A DNA stretch of 37,528 nt, from assembly GCA_964528765.1 (NCBI GenBank), contig CAZGVA010000003.1, forward strand, positions 1 to 37,528, written 5' to 3'. The stretch is from JABICX01 sp964528765. Lineage in GTDB: Archaea > Nanobdellota > Nanobdellia > UBA10117 > JABICX01. The position numbers and the translations under genes are program-made. Under the pieces are notes generated by a model. The model was given only the letters and a program-made list of their open reading frames with translations, was not told the origin of the DNA and ran no database searches. Of the stretch, positions 1 to 8,351 are shown piece after piece; position 1 is the first letter of the stretch, and every line of letters starts with the position of its first letter.

Positions 1-1
1 T

Positions 2-3000
2 GTAGAATCAAGTGGTGAATATTCAGCTACCAATGGAACAACAACAATCTCAGGAAACTTTGATAATGATGGAACATTTACACACAATGATGGAACAATG
101 ACTTTCAATGGAACTCTTGATATACAAGCAAGTGGAAGTGTAGAACCTGTTTTTTATGATGTTATAATTGCTGGTGCAAATGTAGAAGTTAAGAAAAATA
201 CAACTATCATAAATTCTGTAACATCTTCAGCATCATTAAGTTATTGGTGGACAAATCATACTTTCGGAAATTCAACACAATCTGGAACAATAAATGTAAC
301 AGCAGGAAGTTTTAGAAGTAATGTTGGAGATACTATTTTTACAGGTGCTTCACAATTATATCCTGTAATTGTTGTAGGAAATGAATGGAGTTGGGGACAA
401 AACGATAAAACATGGTCTTTGAAGTGGATGGATTTCCAACGAGCTGTTACAACAACAAGTAGTGGTGAAACAATAACTCTTGATGGAGATTGCAAGTTCG
501 CAGCTTTCACAGTTAGCTCAGGAGATACTTTTGACTTAAACGGACAGAGAGCAGAGTTTAGCGGATTATTAAATATTAATGGAATAATTAATACAGATGA
601 TTCTTTAATTTATGCTAATAGAATAAGTATGAGTTCTGTTTCTGCTTCAAATACTTGGGCTAATTCTACTGTGATTATTACTGGGGCAACTGAAAATGAT
701 TGGTCTGCTGGAAGTGACCCAAATCAAAACCTTTTCGCAGAAAATGTTGTAATAAATTCAGCGGGAGCAACATCTATTAAAGCAAGTAATCCACAAGGAT
801 TTGACGGTACTGGAAATAAACTAACAGTAGCTTCGGGAACACTAACTACCACTAATAATAATTTTGATATTACAGATATGATTTTGGCAAATGGTGGTAT
901 TATTGTAGCGGGGTCATCTAATTTTGATGTTTCAGGTGACTGGCAATCTTCAGGTGGATTAATTGGAAAGTCTGCATTGGATCTGGATGGAAGTGAAGCT
1001 GTTGTTATTGATGATGCAGATAATTTAGATATAGCTAATAATATTACAGTTGGTGCTTGGTTTAAAACAACTGGTTCTGGAACAATGAATGTAGTAAGTA
1101 AATGGTCGCCCTGGACTATGCAATTATCTAGTGGAAATGTTATTTTTAAAATTAATTCTGGTGGAATTGATGTTACAAGTTCAGATACGTATAATGATGA
1201 TAAATGGCATTATGCTGTTGCTACATATGATACAAGTTTGGCTTCTGATGATATGAAACTTTATGTTGATGGAAAATTAGTTGACACTACAACAAATAAT
1301 AATGTAATAACTACTGGTTCAACAAAAGTCATAATTGGAAGTTATGATGGTGGAGCTGGAAGTCCAGCAGGTGCTTATTTTAATGGTGAAATTGGTAGAG
1401 TTTCCATATACAATACAGCTTTAACAGAAAGTGAAATCCGTTCAAATATGTTTGCAAAATGTTCAGAAATGTCAAACCAAACAGAATTAGTTTCATGTTA
1501 CCAATTTGATACTGGAACTGGAACAACTGTAACAGATTCAATTGGAAGTAATACTGGAACTGCATCACATTCAACAGTTTGGGCTGCTGGTGGAACATTC
1601 GCAGAAGGAACAAGTACAGTTAATATGACTGGAAATGGAAGTATATCTTATCAGCATAATTTATTAGAATTTTCTAACTTAGAAGTTGCTCAAACAGGAA
1701 AAACAACAACACTTACGCCTTTAGATTCAACAGGTACAGATAATATGGCTGTTTCTGGAACACTAACAACTGGCGATGGAACATTTACAGATGGTGCTAT
1801 TGATGTAGATTTACAAATAAAAGGTAGTGTTTCACCAATTATTGGAAGTGGAACATTGGCTAATATTTATAGAATAATATATATTACTGGAAATGCTGAT
1901 GTTACTTCTACAACCTATAATCATCTATATCTACAAGAAAATAGAAACTTAGGTGGAGATGTAACTGTTAATTCTGTATTTACGATAAATTCAGATACAT
2001 TAAGTAGTGAAGGATATAATTTAAATACAGAAACTGCGTATATTAGTGGAACACTAAACCTAACAGCACCATCAGTTTTAACTTTTGAAGACACAGCAGG
2101 TGCAGGATTCGGAACAAGTTCAGGAACAATAAACTTAATCGGAAATACAACATCAAACGTAACCATTACAGGTGGAGCAACAAACAAATGGACAATAAAC
2201 CAATCAACAATGACTGCTTATCTATGGAAATACGCTGCCTTATCAAATGGAAATTCAATTGGACCTGAAAACATGGTGGTCTTAGGATGGAACGTTTCAG
2301 GACTTGAAGGCTTCTGGGATTTTGTTTCGCCATTAATAACTTCAAACTATTTTGATATAGATAATACAACAACACATCTTAGAGTATCATTTCCAACAAT
2401 GTATATAAATTTCACAGCGGAAGATGAAACGGTTTTAGATTCTATGAATTATACAATAGTTTATCAAAATGGAACTACGATGAATTCAACAGAATTAGAT
2501 GTACGTGGAAACATGAGTTTTACTTGGGCAGATGGAGTAAATGTAACTGATTATCCTGATGGAGATTACAATTTAACACTTATGGCTTGGGATACGCACA
2601 ATGAATTACAAGAAAAAGATAAGTACAAAAAAGAAGAAATGAAGCTTGTAATGGAAGATGGTACGCATAATCATGGAAACTCAAAGAAAGATTATAATTC
2701 AAATAATATAATTGTTATGCAGAATAATGAATATAAATATGAAGTTGAAGTTGCTGATGGTACAAAAGTAAAAACTACTATAAAAGATGTTGATGATTAT
2801 TCAAAAATTGATTATCGAATTAAAACAAATAAAGATGGCGAAGTTAAGTTTATTATAAATGATATGGAACTTGTTGAAAATAGTCCCTTTGGTAATGCTC
2901 ACTTTATAACGCCAGATAAAATGTATTATTTTGACTTTTATGAAGCTGAACTAAAACAAGGTATTGATATTGAAGTTAAAGAAATTGATACTAATAAATA

Positions 3001-3667
3001 TTTGATAACACTAACACATGATAATTGGAAAAAGAACGAATGGGTTGATATCGATCCAAGTGCAGGTGCAGTAAATAAGAATAAGGTAGATTTAACGTTT
3101 GAAATAATTTCAAATGTTCCAGAGATTCTTACTGTAAGTCCGATTGACGGAACAGTATTTACACCTTCAACTGGTGAATGGACTTATAATATAACAACAC
3201 ATACAGAGAGTACTTGTTATTATTCAACAAGTGCAATGACTAACGTAACTGATGGAACAATAATGAGTTCAACAGGTGATATAGAACATACTAATTTAAT
3301 GACTGGTTTTGTTTCTGGTGAAAGATATTGTTTTTACTTCCAATGTAATAATACTGTTGGAGATGGAGTTTCGGTTGGACCATACTGTGTACAAGTTTCA
3401 ACAGGTGCTTCAACTAGTGGAACAGGTGGTAGTAGTGGTTCACCTACAATTTTAGATTTAGATCCAACTGCACCATTGATAGTTACAGATGTTCAACAAC
3501 CATTTATAATCGAGCAAATGAGTGGCGTTAGTACACAACTAACTGAAAATCTTAATGATATTGTAGTTTACTTTAAAACAAATGCTCTTATGGTTATAAT
3601 AATTTTAATATCTATTTCGCTTATGACTGTACTTGTGGGTTCAATAGGGAGAAAAATAAGAGAATGA
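2..3667 (+). CDS. Giant LamG-domain surface protein, 5' end outside window
   Basis: The reading frame is open from base 2, so the gene starts upstream of the window. At least 1221 residues are visible. The sequence is rich in Thr, Ser, Asn and Gly, as in cell-surface beta-rich proteins. Counting from the first Met at base 98, residues about 289-445 look like a LamG/concanavalin-A-like domain (ITVGAWFKT, KWHYAVATYD, LYVDGKLV, GEIGRVSIYNTALTESE). A more charged region follows (about 850-990), then a Ser/Gly-rich linker. A single C-terminal membrane segment (about 1163-1184) ends in a basic tail, so the protein is anchored with its bulk outside the cell. The stop overlaps the next ATG. Its binding partner is unknown; adhesion or virion/host recognition is an inference. 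Confidence 0.85.
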   Translation, partial: VESSGEYSATNGTTTISGNFDNDGTFTHNDGTMTFNGTLDIQASGSVEPVFYDVIIAGANVEVKKNTTIINSVTSSASLSYWWTNHTFGNSTQSGTINVTAGSFRSNVGDTIFTGASQLYPVIVVGNEWSWGQNDKTWSLKWMDFQRAVTTTSSGETITLDGDCKFAAFTVSSGDTFDLNGQRAEFSGLLNINGIINTDDSLIYANRISMSSVSASNTWANSTVIITGATENDWSAGSDPNQNLFAENVVINSAGATSIKASNPQGFDGTGNKLTVASGTLTTTNNNFDITDMILANGGIIVAGSSNFDVSGDWQSSGGLIGKSALDLDGSEAVVIDDADNLDIANNITVGAWFKTTGSGTMNVVSKWSPWTMQLSSGNVIFKINSGGIDVTSSDTYNDDKWHYAVATYDTSLASDDMKLYVDGKLVDTTTNNNVITTGSTKVIIGSYDGGAGSPAGAYFNGEIGRVSIYNTALTESEIRSNMFAKCSEMSNQTELVSCYQFDTGTGTTVTDSIGSNTGTASHSTVWAAGGTFAEGTSTVNMTGNGSISYQHNLLEFSNLEVAQTGKTTTLTPLDSTGTDNMAVSGTLTTGDGTFTDGAIDVDLQIKGSVSPIIGSGTLANIYRIIYITGNADVTSTTYNHLYLQENRNLGGDVTVNSVFTINSDTLSSEGYNLNTETAYISGTLNLTAPSVLTFEDTAGAGFGTSSGTINLIGNTTSNVTITGGATNKWTINQSTMTAYLWKYAALSNGNSIGPENMVVLGWNVSGLEGFWDFVSPLITSNYFDIDNTTTHLRVSFPTMYINFTAEDETVLDSMNYTIVYQNGTTMNSTELDVRGNMSFTWADGVNVTDYPDGDYNLTLMAWDTHNELQEKDKYKKEEMKLVMEDGTHNHGNSKKDYNSNNIIVMQNNEYKYEVEVADGTKVKTTIKDVDDYSKIDYRIKTNKDGEVKFIINDMELVENSPFGNAHFITPDKMYYFDFYEAELKQGIDIEVKEIDTNKYLITLTHDNWKKNEWVDIDPSAGAVNKNKVDLTFEIISNVPEILTVSPIDGTVFTPSTGEWTYNITTHTESTCYYSTSAMTNVTDGTIMSSTGDIEHTNLMTGFVSGERYCFYFQCNNTVGDGVSVGPYCVQVSTGASTSGTGGSSGSPTILDLDPTAPLIVTDVQQPFIIEQMSGVSTQLTENLNDIVVYFKTNALMVIIILISISLMTVLVGSIGRKIRE

Positions 3668-3783
3668 AAAAAATAATAATAGCTTTAACCGTTTTATTAC
3701 TTTGTTTAGTTATTCCAACTGTATCGGCAGTTTGTACTGTAACCTTTGATAAATATGATTATGCACCTACTGAAGACATTTAA
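3664..3783 (+). pseudogene. Signal-peptide stub of a secreted protein
   Basis: A 39-residue frame overlaps the preceding stop by four bases (ATGA). Residues 1-22 form a textbook Sec signal peptide (MKKIIIALTVLLL.., VSA cleavage). The mature part begins VCTVTFDKYDYAPTEDI and then hits TAA. The mature segment looks like the first strand of an extracellular domain that is missing, so I read this as a gene truncated by deletion or recombination. A genuine short secreted peptide is possible but less likely. Confidence 0.5.
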
Positions 3784-3840
3784 TAATATCAGCTATTTGC
3801 TTTATATGGTTTGTAATGCGACCAGCTTTTATGAGATAAT

Positions 3841-4110
3841 ATGAAAGTAACAATTGAAGAAGCCCGATTTAAAAAGAAAGTTACTAAGTTTAATAATAGC
3901 TTTTCAAGAGATGATATTATACATTTATTAATGAGTTTTACAGGTGGAAAGAATCTTAATGAATCTATGGTTAAGGTTGGAAAGCATTTCAAGAATACGG
4001 GTGGAACTACATTTGATGGTGGCTTTCAATTACAAGGTGATTTAAGCAGAGAATTAAAAAGTAGCAAAAATTCTGATAGCTTTTTTGACGATATAAGCAA
4101 TAGTTTTTGA
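3841..4110 (+). CDS. Unknown 89-residue protein
   Basis: I do not recognise this protein. It is basic at the N-terminus, Gly-rich in the middle (FTGGKNLN, NTGGTTFDGGFQLQG) and polar at the C-terminus, with no membrane segment and no Cys pairs. A TATA-like CTTTATATGG lies about 35 bases upstream and there is no Shine-Dalgarno site. It sits alone after the truncated secretory stub and before a 240-base AT-rich stretch. Expression is plausible but unproven. Confidence 0.5.
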   Translation: MKVTIEEARFKKKVTKFNNSFSRDDIIHLLMSFTGGKNLNESMVKVGKHFKNTGGTTFDGGFQLQGDLSRELKSSKNSDSFFDDISNSF

Positions 4111-4352
4111 TATGTTTAGATTTAAAATTATTAAGATTTTTATATGATATATGCCTTAAAAATATATAGGTACTATTTTTAGTATATATTTTATGAAAAT
4201 AAGCCCTATTATGGAAAATGGATATAAAATTATAACGATTTTAACCTTAATTTTTCAAAACGATTAAATCTTTTAATATTTATTAGTTTTCTTTTATAAA
4301 GCAATAGCTATACCGAAAGGGTTATAAACCCTTAACTACGTATATAAGTACA
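4111..4352. other. AT-rich intergenic region
   Basis: No convincing gene is seen. A 24-codon frame at 4193-4267 has no ribosome site or promoter and resembles a decayed start of a small helical protein. The right end holds the palindromic TATA region of the next gene. Confidence 0.5.
4317..4333 (+). promoter_or_regulatory. TATA box inside a 7-bp inverted repeat
   Basis: AAGGGTT-ATA-AACCCTT is a perfect 7-bp inverted repeat with a 3-base centre. It contains the TATA-like element TTATAAA (4322-4328), about 25 bases before the ATG at 4353. This is the right place for a leaderless archaeal promoter, and a protein bound to the palindrome would block TBP. Confidence 0.55.
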
Positions 4353-4499
4353 ATGGAAACAATAAAAAAGTTTTTCAAAAAGATAACGGTTGCGTTTGGC
4401 AATTCAAAAGGATATACTCCAATGAGTTTTTATTTAGGCGAATTGGAACATCAGTCTGAAACTGCTGAGATTCTGCAATCATGTCGGGGAGCTTATTAG
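4353..4499 (+). CDS. Unknown 48-residue protein, leaderless
   Basis: This short frame (METIKKFFKK.. to ..QSCRGAY) follows a well-placed TATA box and has no Shine-Dalgarno site, which fits leaderless expression. The N-terminus is basic and possibly amphipathic; the rest is polar. The stop lies inside a hairpin that looks like a terminator. I do not recognise the family. Confidence 0.45.
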   Translation: METIKKFFKKITVAFGNSKGYTPMSFYLGELEHQSETAEILQSCRGAY

Positions 4500-4506
4500 C
4501 TCCTTT
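4488..4506 (+). terminator. Hairpin terminator overlapping a stop codon
   Basis: GGAGC-TTATTA-GCTCC followed by TTT. The stop codon of the upstream small gene is in the loop and right arm. Confidence 0.45.
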
Positions 4507-4535
4507 ATACTCAATCCTTGCATGGGATTCACCTG

Positions 4536-4565
4536 CTCAAAAGCTTTCAACAGCTCTTGAGTTTT
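4536..4565 (+). terminator. Hairpin plus T-run just before a start codon
   Basis: CTCAA-A-AGCT, loop TTCAAC, AGCT-C-TTGAG: ten-base arms with one mismatch, then TTTT. It ends three bases before the ATG at 4569, so it could be a terminator, a leader attenuator, or a structure hiding the start. Confidence 0.4.
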
Positions 4566-4568
4566 ACG

Positions 4569-4769
4569 ATGGGAAAAACAAAAGAAAAAAAATATGAATG
4601 GATTAATGAATCCATTATGGGAACTAAGGTTGTTATGTATGTTAAGTGTTTAGCTTGTGAGCATATATGGACACCAAGATTTGAAGAAAAGACTGAAAGA
4701 GTTCTTAAAAAAGAACCACTATTATGTCCTACTTGTAAACGCAAATTAGAGTATGGTGGTAAAAAATGA
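4569..4769 (+). CDS. Zinc-ribbon protein, 66 residues
   Basis: The protein has two Cys pairs (CLAC and CPTC) separated by about 25 residues with a W-T-P-R between them, the pattern of a single zinc ribbon. The ends are Lys-rich. I chose ATG 4569 (MGKTKEKKYEW) over an upstream TTG at 4518 because the upstream codons lie in a hairpin. The next gene starts within the stop (ATGA). The family is common in archaeal viruses and plasmids as DNA- or RNA-binding regulators; the target is unknown. Confidence 0.7.
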   Translation: MGKTKEKKYEWINESIMGTKVVMYVKCLACEHIWTPRFEEKTERVLKKEPLLCPTCKRKLEYGGKK

Positions 4770-4876
4770 GTTTAATTACAATAATTGCTATAATTGGAAT
4801 TAGTTTTGTTATATTATGGTTAGCAGTATATTGGATATTAGAACAGATGCGTAAAAATGGAGAAAATAAAATATGA
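4766..4876 (+). CDS. Single-span membrane peptide, 36 residues
   Basis: MSLITIIAIIGISFV... forms one hydrophobic helix (about residues 2-25) followed by a short basic tail (QMRKNGENKI). It overlaps both neighbours by four bases (ATGA), which supports translation as part of the 4569-5189 operon. Function unknown. Confidence 0.5.
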   Translation: MSLITIIAIIGISFVILWLAVYWILEQMRKNGENKI

Positions 4877-5016
4877 AAATAGAAGGATTGAATCAATTAA
4901 AAATAAAAGAATTCGTTGCATTATTACCTGACTTAAGCGATTTTGACAAGATACGTCTTATAGATGCAATTAGAGAACATTTACCGCCAAAAGTTTGGAA
5001 GGAGAATTTTGAATGA
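4873..5016 (+). CDS. Unknown 47-residue helical protein
   Basis: The protein is mainly charged and helical (ALLPDLSDFDKIRLIDAIRE in its middle) with no Cys and no membrane span. It is coupled to the genes on both sides by ATGA overlaps. The internal GGAGAA at 5000-5005 can serve as ribosome site for the next gene. Function unknown. Confidence 0.5.
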   Translation: MKIEGLNQLKIKEFVALLPDLSDFDKIRLIDAIREHLPPKVWKENFE

Positions 5017-5189
5017 AAAAAGAAAATGATGTAGTAGAATGTTCTTGGTGTGGAAGATTGGCTAAGGGTAATGGAACTATTGGATTTGAAAAAGGTGCAG
5101 TATATCCACTTTGTCAATTCTGTGCAGAAGCTATTGAACATAGATTGAGTGCAAAAGCTGAAGATAAAGGATTTGATACGCAAATCTGA
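5013..5189 (+). CDS. Zinc-ribbon protein, 58 residues
   Basis: Two Cys pairs (CSWC near the N-terminus and CQFC in the middle), about 25 residues apart, indicate one zinc-binding ribbon. A short helical charged tail follows. It is the last gene of a four-gene operon coupled by ATGA overlaps, and its stop codon lies in the loop of a strong terminator. Probable nucleic-acid-binding accessory protein; no specific role can be assigned. Confidence 0.65.
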   Translation: MKKENDVVECSWCGRLAKGNGTIGFEKGAVYPLCQFCAEAIEHRLSAKAEDKGFDTQI

Positions 5190-5222
5190 AAAGGATTTGC
5201 GTTAGTTTTTTTGTTATTTTTT
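5178..5222 (+). terminator. Strong hairpin terminator
   Basis: A perfect 9-bp stem (ACGCAAATC / GATTTGCGT) with a 7-base loop is followed by T-runs (5206-5212, 5216-5222). Confidence 0.75.
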
Positions 5223-5236
5223 GATAAAACCACAAT

Positions 5237-5247
5237 CTTTATATATT
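5237..5247 (+). promoter_or_regulatory. TATA box of the replication operon
   Basis: CTTTATATATTA lies about 25 bases upstream of the ATG at 5268, with no Shine-Dalgarno in between. This is the standard spacing for a leaderless archaeal transcript. Confidence 0.65.
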
Positions 5248-5267
5248 AGTATATAATATAAACTATT

Positions 5268-5444
5268 ATGATAAACAAAAACGATTCCGAAGAAAAAGGC
5301 ACGAATGTATCCATATATCTGGAGTATGATTTACTTGAGTGGATAGACACGATGGTCGAAAAAAAGATTTTTGCAAATCGCTCACATGCAGTTCAAGCGT
5401 GTTTATTTAATTATAAACAACATGTTGAGATTAAGAAAAAATGA
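5268..5444 (+). CDS. Ribbon-helix-helix transcriptional regulator
   Basis: This 58-residue protein has a short strand (GTNVSIYLEYDLL), then two helices (LEWIDTMVEKK and NRSHAVQACLFNYKQ) joined by an F-A-N-R-S turn. This is the CopG/MetJ-type ribbon-helix-helix fold, which binds DNA as a dimer through the strand. It is the first gene of the replication operon and overlaps the ATPase gene by four bases, so autoregulation and copy-number control are the likely roles (inference). The promoter is leaderless. Confidence 0.75.
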   Translation: MINKNDSEEKGTNVSIYLEYDLLEWIDTMVEKKIFANRSHAVQACLFNYKQHVEIKKK

Positions 5445-7285
5445 GTGAAACAAGTTCAAAATTGTTTTTTAATAGTATATCTAAATGGTTAAAAAATAAT
5501 CCATTGGAAGATGAAAAATTACAAAGCCAATTAGTTGCGGGATTAATTCACTTATGTGCATTAGATGAAATAATGACTTCAGAAGTGTATAATAAATTTA
5601 AAAATGAAATATATATAAAATATAAAATCATTTTGCCAGTATTTGCTGAAATTTTTGCTATGCCTGTAATTAAAGCAACTGTAAATGATAATGAAGAAAA
5701 TGCAGTAGTTGAAAATAAATTTAGTAATGGAACAAAAGTTATTTTACCTACCAATAATAAACTTACAAGTGAATTCGCAACAGAAGTTGCAGATAAAATA
5801 AGTTCTAAAAATGAATTCTTCTTTCGCCCAGATTCAAAAACGATTATTGAAATTAGAAAAATTAAGTTGCAAGATAGTGAAGATGTAAAGTTTATGGGAT
5901 TTTCAGAAGTTACTCCAAATAGGTTTATTACTTTGGTCGAACAGCATATCACTCCTGGTTGTGAATCATTCACTAAGGAAAATGGTTTAATTTTTAATAG
6001 GCGTAGCATGAGTGCACAATTAGCGAAAACTGTTCTTTGCTCAGCAATTTTAGAAAATAAACTACCTCAGATTGATAGAATATTTACGATTCCTTTGCCA
6101 ATATTGTATAAGGGGAAACTTACTTTCCCAATTGTTGGATATGATAAAAGATTCAATTCTTGGTTGCCTTATGATGCACCTAAAATTAGTAAACCTGAAA
6201 TGAGTTTGAAAGATGCAAAAATTATTATAAATACTATTTTTGAAGAATTCTGTTATCAAAATCCACAAGATAAAACTAATGCAATATCTGCTTTGCTAAC
6301 ACCATTTTTGAGAGGGTTATTTAGTGATTTTAATGTTAGAACTCCAGTATTTTTTTATATGGCTAATCGAGAAAGAGCTGGTAAAGATTACATGGCTGGC
6401 GTAACGAGTATTGTTTATGAGGGACATGTAATTGAAGATCCACCAGTTAGCACTAGCGAAAATGCTAGAAGTAATAATACTGATGAATTAAGAAAGAAGT
6501 TAATGGGAGCATTCATAGCAGGTAGAAAAAGAATTCACTTTTCTAATAATAAGGGATATATAAACAATGCTACACTTGAAAGTGTTGTAACTTCTACTAC
6601 TTTTTCAGATAGAGTTCTAGGGCGTAGCGAAAATTTAACTTTTGCTAATGAAATGGATTTTAGTTTAAGTGGAAACACAGGTGTAGGTTTTACTGCTGAC
6701 TTTGCTAATAGATGTAGATTTGTAAGATTGTTTTTAGATATCGAAGATGCTAATACGCGTGCTTTTGAGAAGCCAAATCTACATGGTTGGATAATTAAAA
6801 ATCGTGAAGATATTATATCTGCACTTTATGCACTTGTTAGAAACTGGATGGATAATAAAAGTATACCTAGTAGTATATTATTTGCTTCTTTTCCAGAATG
6901 GGCTAAGATTTGCGGAGGAATTATGGAAGCTGCCGAACTTGGAAACCCATGTGTTGCTGATAAAGAAACAATAGATGTAGGTGGTGATGATATAACTAGA
7001 GATATGAAACTTCTTTTTGAGATATGTTATAATTTAAATAAAGATAAGTTAATGACAAAATTAGATATACAGGAGCAAGTTCTTTTGGATAAAAGTGGAA
7101 TGTTCAGCCATATTGATTTTCTTAATCGTTCTGGTCAAACTGCATTTGGAATGTTATTATCTAAATTTATTGGAAGAATATTGTCAGATATTAAACTTGA
7201 TATATTTGATAAAAAAGCTCGAGGTTCTGATCGTAAATTTAAATTTATTAAATTAAATAATGAAGAAAAAGGAGATAAAATATGA
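5441..7285 (+). CDS. Replicative helicase/primase-type ATPase
   Basis: This 614-residue protein resembles the ATPase half of phage and plasmid primase-helicases (D5/SF3-like). Residues 308-316 (ANRERAGKD) form a degenerate Walker A with Lys315. IHFSNNKGYI (about 358-367) sits where Walker B and the following loop are expected. TFSDRVLGRSENL and SGNTGVG..FANRCRFVRL (about 412-430) match the sensor region of these proteins. A C-terminal charged tail follows. The N-terminal 200 residues are unassigned, and I see no classical primase metal site. It follows an RHH regulator and precedes a repeat cluster that looks like an origin, so a role in initiating or unwinding element replication is likely. 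The Asp after GK instead of Ser/Thr is unusual. Confidence 0.7.
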   Translation: MSETSSKLFFNSISKWLKNNPLEDEKLQSQLVAGLIHLCALDEIMTSEVYNKFKNEIYIKYKIILPVFAEIFAMPVIKATVNDNEENAVVENKFSNGTKVILPTNNKLTSEFATEVADKISSKNEFFFRPDSKTIIEIRKIKLQDSEDVKFMGFSEVTPNRFITLVEQHITPGCESFTKENGLIFNRRSMSAQLAKTVLCSAILENKLPQIDRIFTIPLPILYKGKLTFPIVGYDKRFNSWLPYDAPKISKPEMSLKDAKIIINTIFEEFCYQNPQDKTNAISALLTPFLRGLFSDFNVRTPVFFYMANRERAGKDYMAGVTSIVYEGHVIEDPPVSTSENARSNNTDELRKKLMGAFIAGRKRIHFSNNKGYINNATLESVVTSTTFSDRVLGRSENLTFANEMDFSLSGNTGVGFTADFANRCRFVRLFLDIEDANTRAFEKPNLHGWIIKNREDIISALYALVRNWMDNKSIPSSILFASFPEWAKICGGIMEAAELGNPCVADKETIDVGGDDITRDMKLLFEICYNLNKDKLMTKLDIQEQVLLDKSGMFSHIDFLNRSGQTAFGMLLSKFIGRILSDIKLDIFDKKARGSDRKFKFIKLNNEEKGDKI

Positions 7286-7291
7286 TAAACA

Positions 7292-7466
7292 CTATACGCA
7301 GACAATATAAGCCACATACAACGAAAACGTACTATATTCGCTATGCTCGTAACCTACGTAACCTTTTCAACCTTTGCGTACCATATATACTTTCACTATA
7401 TCAAAGAGTCTATAGCTATGGAAAGGTTCGGAAGGTTCGGAAGGTTACGGTTTCGCTATACGCAGA
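7292..7466. other. Candidate replication origin with inverted 9-bp iterons
   Basis: Three AACC motifs at exact 9-base spacing (7351, 7360, 7369; two within CGTAACC) face three AAGGTT motifs also 9 bases apart (7423, 7432, 7441) in opposite orientation. An 11-bp direct repeat CTATACGCAGA bounds the block (7292-7302 and 7456-7466), and TTCGCTAT occurs at 7337 and 7452. The 82-codon frame across it (7282-7530) has odd composition (YYIRYARNLRNLFNL, GKVRKVRKVTV), and I do not treat it as a gene. Position directly after a helicase gene fits an origin. Confidence 0.5.
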
Positions 7467-7513
7467 GCAAGAAATTTATAGTTTCAACGTTATTAATAAC
7501 GTGGGAGTAAAAA

Positions 7514-8242
7514 ATGGGAATAGAACATGACAAATTAATTATGAAATTAGATAAAGATTTATTGAGAAGATTACTCGTAAAAAAGTTTCTTGGAGAACAA
7601 AATGTTTGGACTTCAAAAGTTTATCAAGATATGATTAGACTAGATATAAAAGATTGGAAGTTAAATAATTATTATATACAAGAACCTCGCAAACAGACTT
7701 ATAATAATACCTCATTATTAAGTAGTACAGAACAGTTCGGCTTTTTAGATGATTCTATTGTAAATTTAGGTGAACTTAAGGAAGAATTAAAACGCAGATG
7801 TAATATAATTGCTAAAGCTAGTTTTGAAAATAGTGTGAAAATTGAAAGAACTATTGAATATCCATTAGTTAAAGGAGAGGGTCAATATAAAACTACTAAA
7901 GGATATGTTGATATAATTATGCATATTAAATCAAGTTTCTTGAAACCGTTTTCATGTTATAAGGAATCTAATAAAATATTTGAATTTATAATTGAAGTAA
8001 AAACGAAGAAAGACCTTAAAGATATTGGTGCTATTGTGCGTCAGATTAATAATTATAAACAATATTATGTTGGTTGGAATAGTAAATTATGTAGTAAGCC
8101 GTATTTAGATGAGTATGAACGCCATTTTGTTTTGATTGTAGAAGATATTGGTGATGATGAAAAGAAGATGATTGAAGACGCAGATATTATATTAATTAAA
8201 ATTAATGATATTGAACATATAAAACTTTGGGGAAAAGAATAA
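7514..8242 (+). CDS. PD-(D/E)XK nuclease-like protein
   Basis: This protein of 242 residues has GYVDIIM with Asp133, then FEFIIEVKTK with Glu161 and Lys163, then RQINNYKQY with Gln177. That order is the PD-(D/E)XK nuclease core with the Q motif typical of restriction-like and recombination nucleases. The N-terminal 100 residues are helical and unassigned. GGGAG about 8 bases before ATG 7514 fixes the start. Encoded between the candidate origin and small genes, it may act in replication, recombination or exclusion. It could also be an orphan restriction enzyme. Confidence 0.6.
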   Translation: MGIEHDKLIMKLDKDLLRRLLVKKFLGEQNVWTSKVYQDMIRLDIKDWKLNNYYIQEPRKQTYNNTSLLSSTEQFGFLDDSIVNLGELKEELKRRCNIIAKASFENSVKIERTIEYPLVKGEGQYKTTKGYVDIIMHIKSSFLKPFSCYKESNKIFEFIIEVKTKKDLKDIGAIVRQINNYKQYYVGWNSKLCSKPYLDEYERHFVLIVEDIGDDEKKMIEDADIILIKINDIEHIKLWGKE

Positions 8243-8243
8243 A

Positions 8244-8351
8244 ATGTGTATAGAATCATTAGAATATGCACAAGAATATTGTTGGAAATATGGGCAAAAA
8301 CGGCTCGTAAAAATGTTAGATAATTGTGGTTCTTTTAGATCTAAAAGATAA
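8244..8351 (+). CDS. Short 35-residue ORF, possible 5' part of next gene
   Basis: This frame starts one base after the nuclease stop (MCIESLEYAQEYCWKYGQKR) and ends after 35 residues, overlapping the next gene by 26 bases. The next gene has only a GTG start inside this overlap. The two frames may once have been one gene split by an indel, or this is a small translated leader. Confidence 0.35.
   Translation: MCIESLEYAQEYCWKYGQKRLVKMLDNCGSFRSKR

Noticed and set aside
4193..4267. 24-codon frame in the AT-rich intergenic stretch
   Set aside because: No ribosome site or correctly spaced TATA box; could be a decayed gene start but cannot be supported.
7282..7530. 82-residue ORF after the helicase gene
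   Set aside because: Odd composition and the 9-base repeat structure fit a DNA element better than a protein, and the next gene has its own strong ribosome site.
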